In this document: positions 14,977 to 23,682 of the stretch, one piece after another
Layout: every line of letters starts with the position of its first letter
Numbering within the stretch: position 1 is the first letter of the stretch
DNA from: Gammaproteobacteria bacterium
GTDB taxonomy: Bacteria > Pseudomonadota > Gammaproteobacteria > Arenicellales > Arenicellaceae
Assembly: GCA_030426005.1 (NCBI GenBank)
Contig: JAUHZM010000002.1
Location: forward strand, 1-33,754
DNA: 33,754 nt
Reading direction: 5' to 3'
Translations under genes and position numbers: made by a program
Notes under the pieces: generated by a model
Told to the model about the DNA's origin: nothing
Databases searched by the model: none
What the model saw: the letters and a program-made list of their open reading frames with translations, nothing else

Positions 14977-15903
14977 TTGCGAAGCGGCATCATTCTATTT
15001 CTCACCTTTCTGGCGCTACCTTGCAGCGCGGCACAGAACGCAGCGCAAACTGTGGCACTGGGTCACAGCACGCGCATGGAATCGAGACAACTCGGCACCA
15101 CTCACGAAATCAACGTATCGCTGCCAGCTCACTACGACGAAGAACAGACCGTTCAGTTTCCAGTGGTCTATATTATTGACGGTGGAGTTCAACAAGACTT
15201 CAAACATATTGCCGGCCTCGGCACATTACCTGATTCGAACCCCTTTGTGTTTCAGTCGGCGATTTACGTTGGCATTAGTACCGAGCAACGCCTGTTTGAA
15301 CTGACAGCACCGAATCATGATCCACGGTACGCCTAACCGGACGGCACGCTCGGTGGTGCCGTAAAGTTTCGCCAATTTATCACTGATCAGGTTATTCCAT
15401 CGATCGAGAGCACCTACCGAACCAACGGCCAACGAATCATTATTGGTGAATCGCTGGCGGGCTTGTTTATCCTGGAGACCTGGTTGCAACAACCCGAGCT
15501 GTTTACTGACTATATTGCCATTAGCCCGAGCCTTTGGTACGACGACCGCCATTTAGCGAAGCAAGCCAGTATGTTATTGGAGGCTCATGCGGATAAGCCA
15601 CGACGCCTGTACCTGACCATGGCCAGCGAAGGGGGCACCATGCAACGCGGACTCGACGAAGTATTGGACGCCATTAAGCAAAGGGACTTCGATCACCTTC
15701 AGGTGAAATACGTGGACCGCAGCAAAGCTGAACACCATTGGACGGTGTATCACGAAGCAGCACTGGACGCCTTACGTTGGACTTTACCAGTCCCTGAACC
15801 CAGCTGGATCAATGAACCCGATCCTTGGTATCTGGTCGAAGGCGCTAACCCACCAGGCTGGAATACCAGCAACGCACCGGTATCAGCCCCCAAAGACGAG
15901 TAG
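14977..15903 (+). pseudogene. secreted alpha/beta hydrolase (esterase family) interrupted by an in-frame TAA
   Basis: The frame starts at TTG 14977, with a near-perfect AAGGAGG 7 nt upstream and a signal peptide (RSGIILFLTFLALPCSAAQ). It encodes an IroE/esterase-D-like hydrolase (COG2819/PF00756 type) up to APNHDPRYA, then meets TAA at 15334-15336. Exactly the same frame continues as PDGTLGGAVKFRQFITDQVI, the nucleophile motif GESLAGLFILE, SPSLWYDDRHLA, and a late His (AEHHWTVYHEA), to TAG at 15901-15903. Total length would be 308 residues, normal for the family. No frame change is needed, so a single substitution (for example CAA to TAA) explains it. The alternatives are recent inactivation, readthrough or a base-calling error. 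An unaided product would end before the catalytic Ser. Confidence 0.85.
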
Positions 15904-15921
15904 CGACGAGTTAAACTACAC

Positions 15922-18024
15922 TCACAACGGAACCACCACGGTCCCACCGTCTGGTAGCGGGATCACGTAAAAATCCACATCCGTTGCACCAAACTCGTAG
16001 GCACCGGCATCGCAATTGCCTACTCGGTCGAGGCCTCGCTGGTCTTTATTAGCAACCAAAGAGTCGCATAGCATGTTATCAGCAATCCCGATAGCGCCAG
16101 AACCAGCCAACAAGGCATGTGTGAGAGTAAACCCACCGTTGTTCGCCAACGGCCCCAACATCGGGTCGCCGCTCGCCACACCGGTACAACTTGCATCGCC
16201 AATCCAGTTTCCAGCATAGCTGGTATCTGCCAATTGATTGCAGTCTCCGCCATCGTTTTGCGCAACAATCGAATTTACCAGAGTCAGATTATTGACGGCA
16301 CCGCCTTGGTATACACCGGCGACATAACTCGGTGCCTGATTCGCCACCACCGTACTGTGCGCCAAAATAAGATCAGAGTTGGTCAGATTAATTCCGCCAA
16401 TCGCAAACGAAGCCTGGTTGCTCGAGATGGTTGAATTGTGCAAGCTCACGTTAGACGCAGATCGAAACGAGAGGCCCGCAGCCGCAGTGGCAGAATTATT
16501 AGCCACACTGGCACCCGAAATACTGATTGTTGACGCTTCGCTCAACAAACCGCCACCGGTCGAATAAGCGGTATTCGCGTGAATTGCAGACTGACTCAGG
16601 GTTACGGAAGCATTGCTTTGAACAAACCACCCACCACCTTGCGAGGCCAGATTATTACTGAAGGTATCTTGATTCGAAGTCACCTCGGTGGACGCCGACA
16701 CAAACAGCGCACCACCGAAATCATCGGCAATGTTGGCGATAAATTGATTGTTCGAGAGTGAGACGGGCGCCGCCTCATTAAACAGGGTCATACCACCGCC
16801 AACGTTGCCAGCACTATTACCACTCACGGTACTATTCGTCAAAGAAAGGGAGGTAGCATTAATATTCATTGCCCCGCCAAATTCACCCACATTCGATGAG
16901 AATGTCGACATCACGATCGACAGACTACCTTCCTGTGAATTAAGCGCCCCGCCGAAGGTGGCGGAATTGTTGTTCACCGTCAGCGCTGTAAGTGACACTT
17001 GCCCATCCTCTATGTCAATCGCACCACCACGTCCGGAACTTACAGTGTTGCCGGTAAGCTGACTATCTCTGATGACTACTTCTGCTCCGCGTAGCGCAAA
17101 ACCCGCACCATCCTGACCGCTGGCATTGTTCAACACCTGTACTTGCTCAAAGCTGGCTGCGCCGCCCAATACGCCGATAGCACCACCCGACTCGTAAGCG
17201 GTGTTCTGAGAAAAGCTGGACATTTGAACTTCGGCGGAGACATTCTCCTGCAAGAACAGACCACCGGCCACAGGTGCCGAATTGCCAGTTAGCGTCATTG
17301 AATTCATCGTCAATGTGCTTGCTCTTATCGCAGCACCTCCTCCCGATTCCACGTCAGCTTCGTTATTTGTCAAACTGGAATTGGCCAAGTGAACACTGGT
17401 ACTGACGGCATACAGCCCGCCGCCTACACTGCCTGCGTGGTTAGCCTCGATCACCACACCAGCATCCACTGTCAGCGGACAGCGATCCACTGCGACTCCG
17501 CCACCCTGGATCGTCGCTGTATTAGAGCTAATTTGCGAGTTCGACAATGTAAGCGAACCCTGTGTGCATAAAATGCCACCTCCGGTCAGCGCTTCACCGC
17601 CGGAAACCTGCACATTGCTAAGGGTTAAATTACCACCCTGGAGCACCGTAAAAAGCCGCATGTTCGGCGCACCGACACCCGGCTGCAAGGTGGCGCCATT
17701 CCCTTGGACCATGATGGTTGATTGGATTGCCGGTAAAGCAGAGCTACCTAGCACATTCAAGCCGGGCACGACTGACGGGAATACTAATGTGGCCGCAGGC
17801 AGTTCAATGACATCTGCGCCATTGCCCGCGACACAAAAATTAACAACCGAATCCGTGTTAGCCGCATTAATCGCATCTTGCACTGAGCAACCGGCGTGTA
17901 CGACGATAGTAGCTGCATGACTTGCTGGCGCAAGCGCCATGCCCACCGCTATGGTTAATTTAGCCAGTGGCAAGCCGGTCGTTGCCGTGATTTGGGGATA
18001 AGCTTTACGTACAAAGTTACTCAT
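15922..18024 (-). CDS. secreted right-handed beta-helix protein with choice-of-anchor-Q-type C-terminus
   Basis: This 700-residue protein has a signal peptide (about 1-37, ending PASHA). An N-terminal motif follows, CSVQDAINAANTDSVVNFCV, similar to the CSLREAI-type segment that opens many secreted beta-helix proteins. About 20 imperfect beta-helix turns then run from residue ~100 to 560, built from repeats such as LSNSQISSNTATIQGGG and LTNSTVSGNSAGNVGGG. The C-terminal part GDPMLGPLANNGGFTLTHAL ... DQRGLDRVGNCDAGAYEFG matches the conserved end of choice-of-anchor Q proteins. The last residues are VIPLPDGGTVVVPL. The likely role is extracellular or cell-surface, with polysaccharide binding, lyase or adhesin functions all possible; no catalytic residues can be assigned. 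It is divergent from the LuxR-type regulator. Confidence 0.82.
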   Translation of the reverse strand: MSNFVRKAYPQITATTGLPLAKLTIAVGMALAPASHAATIVVHAGCSVQDAINAANTDSVVNFCVAGNGADVIELPAATLVFPSVVPGLNVLGSSALPAIQSTIMVQGNGATLQPGVGAPNMRLFTVLQGGNLTLSNVQVSGGEALTGGGILCTQGSLTLSNSQISSNTATIQGGGVAVDRCPLTVDAGVVIEANHAGSVGGGLYAVSTSVHLANSSLTNNEADVESGGGAAIRASTLTMNSMTLTGNSAPVAGGLFLQENVSAEVQMSSFSQNTAYESGGAIGVLGGAASFEQVQVLNNASGQDGAGFALRGAEVVIRDSQLTGNTVSSGRGGAIDIEDGQVSLTALTVNNNSATFGGALNSQEGSLSIVMSTFSSNVGEFGGAMNINATSLSLTNSTVSGNSAGNVGGGMTLFNEAAPVSLSNNQFIANIADDFGGALFVSASTEVTSNQDTFSNNLASQGGGWFVQSNASVTLSQSAIHANTAYSTGGGLLSEASTISISGASVANNSATAAAGLSFRSASNVSLHNSTISSNQASFAIGGINLTNSDLILAHSTVVANQAPSYVAGVYQGGAVNNLTLVNSIVAQNDGGDCNQLADTSYAGNWIGDASCTGVASGDPMLGPLANNGGFTLTHALLAGSGAIGIADNMLCDSLVANKDQRGLDRVGNCDAGAYEFGATDVDFYVIPLPDGGTVVVPL

Positions 18025-18260
18025 ATGCAGCCATCAGAAGTTCGCGTTCACAACCCTAGGTCGGCGCACTTAGTCTGGTCGTACGTCGACGTTCATCCAC
18101 TAACACCGTATAGTAGTAAGTCAGACCCTCTCCTGACCTGAGTATGCATACCTAATTTTACTGTCTTCACACCTGAATTCATGCGCCACGGCTTCTCAAT
18201 CAAGCTTATTCTGGGTACAACAGAACCTTTGCTACTTATCAGCGCGCCAATATTGATTTG
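18025..18260. promoter_or_regulatory. divergent intergenic region between beta-helix gene and LuxR-type regulator
   Basis: This 236-bp gap between two divergent starts must hold both promoters. A perfect 10-bp palindrome GTATGCATAC lies at 18142-18151, and GTCGTACGTCGAC-like dyad sequence is near 18078-18090. No strong -10/-35 pair was recognised. An operator for the adjacent regulator is possible but unproven. Confidence 0.3.
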
Positions 18261-20906
18261 ATGTTGTTAGAACGCCAAAACGAACTCGAACAGATATTTT
18301 CGGCTTGCCAGCGGTCAGCCGACGGGCACGGCAATATGGTGTTGATTTCAGGCGAAGCTGGCATCGGCAAAACTACCCTATTGGAGACTGCACGCGCTCA
18401 ACTTACCCTAGCGCACCAAGTTCACTGGAGCGCTTGCGACCCTTTTTTGACCCCTAGGCCATTTGGGCCGCTGCACGATTTTGCAGCCGAATTTGCCTCC
18501 CCAGTTTTACCTCTATTACGCAATGGCGCATTGCCGACTGAACTGTTTGCAACATTTTATCGAACGCTTGAAGCAGCAAAACACCCAAAGATACTGGTTA
18601 TCGAAGATGCCCACTGGGCCGACCACGGGACCCTCGACCTGATTAAGTATCTCGGGCGGCGAATCGCTTTTTCGGCCTGCACCCTGATTATTAGCTACCG
18701 TGATGATGAGGTCTCCGAAGCCGACCCCTTGAGTGCCGTGTTGGCCGCCCTCCCCTCTGGCCACACCAACCGCGTCCCGCTTACTCCATTGAGCCAAACC
18801 AGCGTCGAACAGATGGCAGCTGCCGCGGGCAAATCGATCAAGAACCTGCATCAGATCACCTCAGGGAACCCATTTTTTGTGTCTGAAATGCTGGCCTCCG
18901 AATTGCCCAGTATGCAGAGCGTGCCTGCATCGGTACAGGAGGCAGTCAATGCCCGCATTTTTCGCCTGGTCGAAAAAGAACGTCAGTTTCTGGAAACCAT
19001 CTCACTGATTCCCAAAGCGCTCTCGACCGAACTAATACAAGCCTTGTTCGGGGAAGAAGGTGAAACACTGGCCCTTGCCTGCGTGGCGCGCAAACTACTG
19101 ATCGTCGACAGCCGCGGATTGTTCCGTTTTCGCCACGAATTAGCGCGATTAGGTACCCAAACTCGCCTGCCAGTAAACCAACAACAACGGATACACCAGC
19201 GCATTTTGACTGCGCTACAAAGCTTGAATACTGACGACCTAGGTTCGCTCGTGCATTATGCCGCAGGCTCACTGGACGGCACCGCCGTACTGCAATACGC
19301 GCCGCAAGCAGCCAGACGTGCCGCCACCATCGGCGCGCATCGAGAAGCGGCGTCTTATCTTACCACTGCACTTAAATTCATCGACGAAGCACCCACCGAA
19401 CTGGCCGCGCAACTGTATCAGGACTGGGCATATGAAGCTGGCATCGCCTTACAGATCGACGACGCCGTGGTGCAAGCGCGCCGCAACGCCATCTCACTCT
19501 GGCGCGCGCTGGGGCGAAACGACAAAATCGGCGAGAATTTACGGTGGCTCTCGCGCTTACACTGGTATCGTGGCGAAGCCAACGAAGCACGACACTTCGC
19601 CGATGAAGCCATCAAGGTTTATGAAGCATTGCCAGAATCGAGCGACCGCGCCATGGCGTACTCCTTCCGGTCTCAGCTGGATATGTTAAATGGACGGATG
19701 CAGGACGCTATTCACTTTGGCCAGCGCGCACTGACGTTGGAAACCAAACATCCACAACCAGAGGTCCGCGTTCATGCCCTAAATAATGTTGGTTCTGCAT
19801 TAGTGTTACGCGGCGATCATAGCGGCGAACCCTTATTGCAGGAAAGCCTTGAACTGGCACTGAAACATGGCTTTCATGAGCATGCAGCACGCGTATACAC
19901 CAACATGTCTGACTATCTGGTGCGCTTCAAACAACTCGACAAAGCCGAACAATGGCTCACCGATGGGATCGCTTACGATACCGAGTACGACCTAGACTCA
20001 TGGACCTATTACCTAGTTGGAATACAAGCCCAACTGCGCCTAGCGCAGGGGCGACTCGAAGATGCGGCAACGATTGGTCGCGGCGTACTCGCACTCAAGC
20101 AACTCACACTCTTGATGCAACTTCCTGCACTGTGTGTCGTCGCCAAAGCCGAGTCTCGCATGGGCGAGCCTGATGTGGATCACCTGCTTGGATTGGCTCT
20201 CAAAAATGCCATGGCAACCAATGAACAACAATACATTATTCCAGCCCGACTCAACCTAATTGAAAACGCCTGGCTGCAACAACAGACCAATATCGCTTAC
20301 GAGCAACTGCAGATTCTTTGTGCGGCAGACTCCGACCACTACGACTTCTGGGTGGCTGGTGAAATCGCGGTCTGGCTACAACGCTTTGACTTAGAGATCC
20401 CTTACACAACGACTCACTCGCTCGCACCTCCGCATCAACTAGAATGCCAGGGTGACTACGCTGGTGCGTCTCAAAGCTGGCTTGACATTGGTATGCCATT
20501 TGAAGCGGCACTGTGTCTCTTGGCTTCAGACCTTACTCAAAACCCCGAACACCTGCCAACCGCCCACGGTATGCTGGATAAGCTCGGAGCCAAAGCGTAT
20601 ACCGAGCGTGCGCGCAGTATTGCCACGACCATAGGTGCACTTAAACTATTACCTAAGCGACGTCGTGGACCCAACCCCAATACGCGTCAACACCCACTGG
20701 GATTAACAAAAAAAGAGCAGCAGATACTTGCGCTGCTTGCAGATGGGGTAAATAACCAAGAAATCGCCGAGCGTCTATCGCGGTCGAAACGTACGGTTGA
20801 AAATCATGTCTCATCAGTATTGGCGAAAATGGGCGTCAAAAACCGCGTGGATGCCATGTTGCGAGTGCAAAGCGAACCTTGGTTGCTGCCGCCGAAGCCC
20901 CATTAA
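18261..20906 (+). CDS. LuxR-family regulator of the large ATP-binding (LAL/MalT-like) type
   Basis: This 881-residue protein has an N-terminal AAA/STAND-type ATPase with Walker A GEAGIGKTT (31-39) and Walker B ILVIEDAHWAD (111-121). A long alpha-helical middle region (about 330-780) has TPR-like repeats (YSFRSQLDMLNGRMQDAIHF, ALNNVGSALVLRGD). The C-terminal LuxR helix-turn-helix is LTKKEQQILALLADGVNNQE then IAERLSRSKRTVENHVSSVL (about 813-858). LAL regulators are ATP-dependent activators that usually sense a ligand through the middle domain. TTG 18258 directly precedes ATG 18261, which I prefer; no Shine-Dalgarno is evident. It lies between two genes for secreted proteins, both on the opposite strand, and probably controls one or both (inference). 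Confidence 0.9.
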   Translation: MLLERQNELEQIFSACQRSADGHGNMVLISGEAGIGKTTLLETARAQLTLAHQVHWSACDPFLTPRPFGPLHDFAAEFASPVLPLLRNGALPTELFATFYRTLEAAKHPKILVIEDAHWADHGTLDLIKYLGRRIAFSACTLIISYRDDEVSEADPLSAVLAALPSGHTNRVPLTPLSQTSVEQMAAAAGKSIKNLHQITSGNPFFVSEMLASELPSMQSVPASVQEAVNARIFRLVEKERQFLETISLIPKALSTELIQALFGEEGETLALACVARKLLIVDSRGLFRFRHELARLGTQTRLPVNQQQRIHQRILTALQSLNTDDLGSLVHYAAGSLDGTAVLQYAPQAARRAATIGAHREAASYLTTALKFIDEAPTELAAQLYQDWAYEAGIALQIDDAVVQARRNAISLWRALGRNDKIGENLRWLSRLHWYRGEANEARHFADEAIKVYEALPESSDRAMAYSFRSQLDMLNGRMQDAIHFGQRALTLETKHPQPEVRVHALNNVGSALVLRGDHSGEPLLQESLELALKHGFHEHAARVYTNMSDYLVRFKQLDKAEQWLTDGIAYDTEYDLDSWTYYLVGIQAQLRLAQGRLEDAATIGRGVLALKQLTLLMQLPALCVVAKAESRMGEPDVDHLLGLALKNAMATNEQQYIIPARLNLIENAWLQQQTNIAYEQLQILCAADSDHYDFWVAGEIAVWLQRFDLEIPYTTTHSLAPPHQLECQGDYAGASQSWLDIGMPFEAALCLLASDLTQNPEHLPTAHGMLDKLGAKAYTERARSIATTIGALKLLPKRRRGPNPNTRQHPLGLTKKEQQILALLADGVNNQEIAERLSRSKRTVENHVSSVLAKMGVKNRVDAMLRVQSEPWLLPPKPH

Positions 20907-20921
20907 CATCATCTAGAACAC

Positions 20922-20950
20922 GTGAGGTTGGTACGTGACTGATACCTCAC
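20922..20950. other. small hairpin between convergent LuxR-type and secreted-protein genes
   Basis: GTGAGGT (20922-20928) pairs with ACCTCAC (20944-20950) around a 15-nt loop, 16 bp after the regulator stop codon. There is no T-run, so it is only a weak candidate for a transcription end. Confidence 0.25.
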
Positions 20951-21005
20951 TGGCATCGAGTCGTGTACCGATGAAACTTCGGCGACAAAACTGGTCAGTA
21001 TATGG

Positions 21006-21593
21006 CTATTCTCGCTCATATCGTATCTGCATGCCAACCAGACCGACTTCACCGCAATTGTCGTTGGCGTTGTTACCGGATCGATACAGACCAAACCCAA
21101 CGCTGTGACCAGCGCCTATTCCCTCTTTAAAACGATAGGTGTGGACGTAGGTTTGATCACCCTCCGTAAATGATGGAAAGGTCGTCCCGTAACCGAAAAC
21201 ATTCGATTGATCTCGCGGCTCACCTGGCTTCCAGGCACGTCCGTAATTGGTCGTAATCACCGCTCGACAAGCACCATTCACCTCCGGGTTGTAAATGTAG
21301 GTATCGACATAAATCAAGGTACTGGGCTTGTGATCCATTGGCACTAGAAAGGTTGTCCCAAACGTGGTACTACCGGAGCCATATAGCCGTGCCTGAATCG
21401 GGGACGTGAAATCGAGATTCGCACCATTTGTTTGCACCAAGCTCGTGACCGGAATTGAGATAGACACCTCTCCCCCCATCTTAGGCTCATCACCACCCAG
21501 TGGCACCACCACCACTTTATTTTGCGCATACGTGATTTGCGCAGCAGAAACCAACACCAACAAAAACAGACAACGAGCGACGACATCTCTCAT
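21006..21593 (-). CDS. secreted protein of unknown function with N-terminal VVVVPLGGD motif
   Basis: This 195-residue protein has a clear signal peptide (MRDVVARCLFLLVLVSAAQI, cleavage near TYAQ). The mature protein begins NKVVVVPLGGDEPKMGGEV and is then rich in Ser/Thr/Gly/Tyr beta-type sequence, with two cysteines that may pair (in GACRAVI and DNCGEVG). The family is not recognised with certainty. Its Val-rich start resembles the last residues (GGTVVVPL) of the beta-helix protein on the other side of the LuxR-type gene. It is expected to be periplasmic or extracellular. A 99-bp gap separates it from the convergent regulator gene. Confidence 0.75.
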   Translation of the reverse strand: MRDVVARCLFLLVLVSAAQITYAQNKVVVVPLGGDEPKMGGEVSISIPVTSLVQTNGANLDFTSPIQARLYGSGSTTFGTTFLVPMDHKPSTLIYVDTYIYNPEVNGACRAVITTNYGRAWKPGEPRDQSNVFGYGTTFPSFTEGDQTYVHTYRFKEGIGAGHSVGFGLYRSGNNANDNCGEVGLVGMQIRYERE

Positions 21594-21700
21594 AGCAGAC
21601 CTCTATATACAAGCAATTATAATTTTCCATCACTGACTCAAATCCGAGCCAGCTATTTGAGAGCTTGTATAGTAGCGATTGAAACGCGAATCGTCGCTCA

Positions 21701-21710
21701 CCTAATTAGG
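21701..21710. repeat. 10-bp palindrome CCTAATTAGG
   Basis: This perfect palindrome lies 7 bp past the stop of the thioredoxin-like gene. On the + strand it is followed by GGATTTTTA. An imperfect hairpin (AGCGATT / AATCGTCGCT, 21674-21698) lies next to it. Together they may mark the 3' end of the protease/thioredoxin unit. Confidence 0.3.
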
Positions 21711-21716
21711 GGATTT

Positions 21717-22280
21717 TTACGGTTCTAAACGATGATTGCGATCGAAAAAACGAACTAAAGAATGCGCAAACTGCCGTTTTGGAATCGGTCCAGACCACTT
21801 CTGATTGGTTGAAAAACGACTCAGTTTTGGATCACCGCTCAGCTCTGGATAGTACAAGACTAAGGCAGGACTATAGACCTCACCGAACACGCTACCGTTA
21901 GCGGCAATGCGGATTAAACTCGGTGTAAACTCGGCGGCATAAGCCGCCGTTGATGCTGGATACTGATCGCGCCAGTGGTAGTAATCAACCATCACGACCA
22001 ACACATCCGAAAAAGCACTCTGCAAGTCGGATCGGTGCATCATGGCTCGCACTGCTCGGCAATGGCGATGACGATCCGAGTAGATATAGACATATGGCAC
22101 GCGGCCAACGGATTCTGCATGCTGGTAATGCGCCCGCAACCCTCGTTGGATATCAGCCGATTCATTCAGCACACGCCAGTCAGCTGGCAGAACCTTTGGC
22201 ACACTTGAATCAGCGGACACATTAGCGGCACTAAATATCAAGAACAACAATGCACTCAGCATTCGAATTCGCCTAATCAT
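21717..22280 (-). CDS. exported thioredoxin-fold protein with a single active-site cysteine
   Basis: This 187-residue protein has a signal peptide (MIRRIRMLSALLFLIFSAAN, cleavage near VSA). PYVYIYSDRHRHCRAVRAMM (62-81) sits where thioredoxin-like proteins have the WCxxC helix start. Only the second Cys (C74) remains, and the first position is His71. FTPSLIRIAANG (118-129) fits the cis-Pro strand. A redox role would have to be monothiol, or the fold may serve another purpose. The ATG at 22280 overlaps the last codons of the upstream protease gene (ATGATTAG), which implies translational coupling. A longer start at 22304 is possible but adds only MNLMVGRN. Confidence 0.7.
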   Translation of the reverse strand: MIRRIRMLSALLFLIFSAANVSADSSVPKVLPADWRVLNESADIQRGLRAHYQHAESVGRVPYVYIYSDRHRHCRAVRAMMHRSDLQSAFSDVLVVMVDYYHWRDQYPASTAAYAAEFTPSLIRIAANGSVFGEVYSPALVLYYPELSGDPKLSRFSTNQKWSGPIPKRQFAHSLVRFFDRNHRLEP

Positions 22281-23481
22281 GTTCCGCCCCACCATTAAAT
22301 TCACGCTTTTCTAAACTGATCGTTTTACCATCTATACCCAGCTCGATGTGCTCCTCAGTCAGCGCCACAATCAGTCTCCGGATATCGGCGTCATTCAAAC
22401 TCACAGCAACTCCATTGACGCTATGGATAACATCGCCAACCTGAAGTCCAGCAGCCTTAGCCGGGGAGCCGTCCCAGATTGCACTGATCTGAATCGTATC
22501 CTGATACGAAACTGAAAAACCAAATCCACTCGGCACGGCTGGCAGAGCACGCAGACTTGGGTCTATTGGCACGAAGAAAGCAGTTTGCGATTGGTGATCC
22601 AGCGTGATTATAAAATGATCCAACAGACGCGCCCCGAGCAAGCTCGGCGATAGACCTCGCACTTCCGACACCACCGGCCCCAGCACCAGATCACTTACCT
22701 TCAAAGACTTCAAGCCGACCTTTGCCAGCTCTGTATTGGGGGCAGCACCGCCAAGGGATGCACCCGCCGACCCGAATCCCAACCAGGCACCAGTCAGGCC
22801 GCCGGCAGCACGACTGCCTTGCATATCGGGCTCCGAAATCGCGAAGTAGCTCGGCGAACCGGTATCGAACATGGCTTTGCTTCTGGCCTTTTTGGCGAAC
22901 ACGACGTCAAAATAAGGTGCGTGCGGATACCCGAAATCAGACAGCGGCACGGCCTCCGCTGATTCAATGTTCGGCAAGCGGCGCACATCCGTAGCAAAGC
23001 GCAGGCGTGCTTGCGACCAATCAAATTGCCAAGCGCCTAACGATAGTAACTCTGAACCAAGCACGCCATCACCTACGAATAACTTAAGTGCGGGCGACGA
23101 AGAGAAATCCGCAACAAACATGGGTACGTGCTCAAATCCTACATCACCCAGAGTTAGATCTGCCTGTACCACGCGGCTCTTGATGATCTGTCCATGCGCA
23201 TCCCGTCCATTGCTTTCGCCCACCATGGGCAAGCCCAGCTCTTCTGCAAGTGCTTTGTCCAGCATCGACGGCGAGCCGGTATCCACCACAAATCGACGTT
23301 GTTTGCTACCCAGCTCAAGCTGGACATACATCTTATTTGCCAGCAATTCCAAAGGCAGGTCAAACGTCGTTGTGCCATCGGCCAACCGCGCACCATTGGT
23401 CACCCAATCCGGCGGTGATTTTGCCGCTGCACCCGAGACTAGCCAGAGTGTCATCAATCCGATTAACCACACATAGTTCAT
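22273..23481 (-). CDS. exported bilobal aspartic protease with C-terminal PDZ domain
   Basis: This 402-residue protein has a signal peptide (MNYVWLIGLMTLWLVSGAAA). The first lobe has FVVDTGSPSML (Asp67) and the second lobe AMFDTGSPSYFA (Asp206). Each is the hydrophobic-Asp-Thr-Gly-Ser catalytic loop of pepsin/retropepsin proteases. A PDZ domain occupies about 319-384 (GFGFSVSYQDTIQISAIWDG, then SPAKAAGLQVGDVIHSVNGV). Bacterial homologues with one DTG lobe must dimerise; two lobes in one chain suggest a pseudo-dimer active as a monomer. The start at ATG 23481 has GGAGG 4 nt upstream and begins the signal peptide. A longer reading to 23529 lacks this. It overlaps by 8 bases with the thioredoxin-like gene and is divergent from the cupin gene. 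Confidence 0.85.
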   Translation of the reverse strand: MNYVWLIGLMTLWLVSGAAAKSPPDWVTNGARLADGTTTFDLPLELLANKMYVQLELGSKQRRFVVDTGSPSMLDKALAEELGLPMVGESNGRDAHGQIIKSRVVQADLTLGDVGFEHVPMFVADFSSSPALKLFVGDGVLGSELLSLGAWQFDWSQARLRFATDVRRLPNIESAEAVPLSDFGYPHAPYFDVVFAKKARSKAMFDTGSPSYFAISEPDMQGSRAAGGLTGAWLGFGSAGASLGGAAPNTELAKVGLKSLKVSDLVLGPVVSEVRGLSPSLLGARLLDHFIITLDHQSQTAFFVPIDPSLRALPAVPSGFGFSVSYQDTIQISAIWDGSPAKAAGLQVGDVIHSVNGVAVSLNDADIRRLIVALTEEHIELGIDGKTISLEKREFNGGAEHD

Positions 23482-23539
23482 ATGCCCTCCATTTGATTGG
23501 CCAATGAGTCGATTAACAGCAAGACTCAAAATCCGTCAT

Positions 23540-23568
23540 TCCTGTATTCGATTCAGGAACATTGTTCC
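23540..23568. promoter_or_regulatory. overlapping dyads in the protease / cupin divergent region
   Basis: TCCTG (23540-23544) and CAGGA (23554-23558) form a spaced dyad. It overlaps the perfect 13-nt inverted repeat GGAACATTGTTCC at 23556-23568. Both sit in the 201-bp region between two divergent starts and look like an operator for an unknown regulator. Confidence 0.4.
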
Positions 23569-23682
23569 GCAACTATCATGATACTTTGAACGAATACCTA
23601 ATAGACAGCGCGCTGTATCTCAGTGAGATCCAACGCCAGCCATTTGATTATAGAACCTTACAGGTACAAAGCAGGATCGATT

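Noticed and set aside
15463..15903. Separate gene starting after the in-frame stop of the hydrolase
   Set aside because: It begins in the middle of the hydrolase core, next to the catalytic Ser, with no ribosome site or signal peptide. It is the second half of the interrupted gene.
21677..21685. GATTGAAAC, the typical end of many CRISPR repeats
   Set aside because: It occurs once, with no repeated copies at spacer-like distances and no cas genes nearby.
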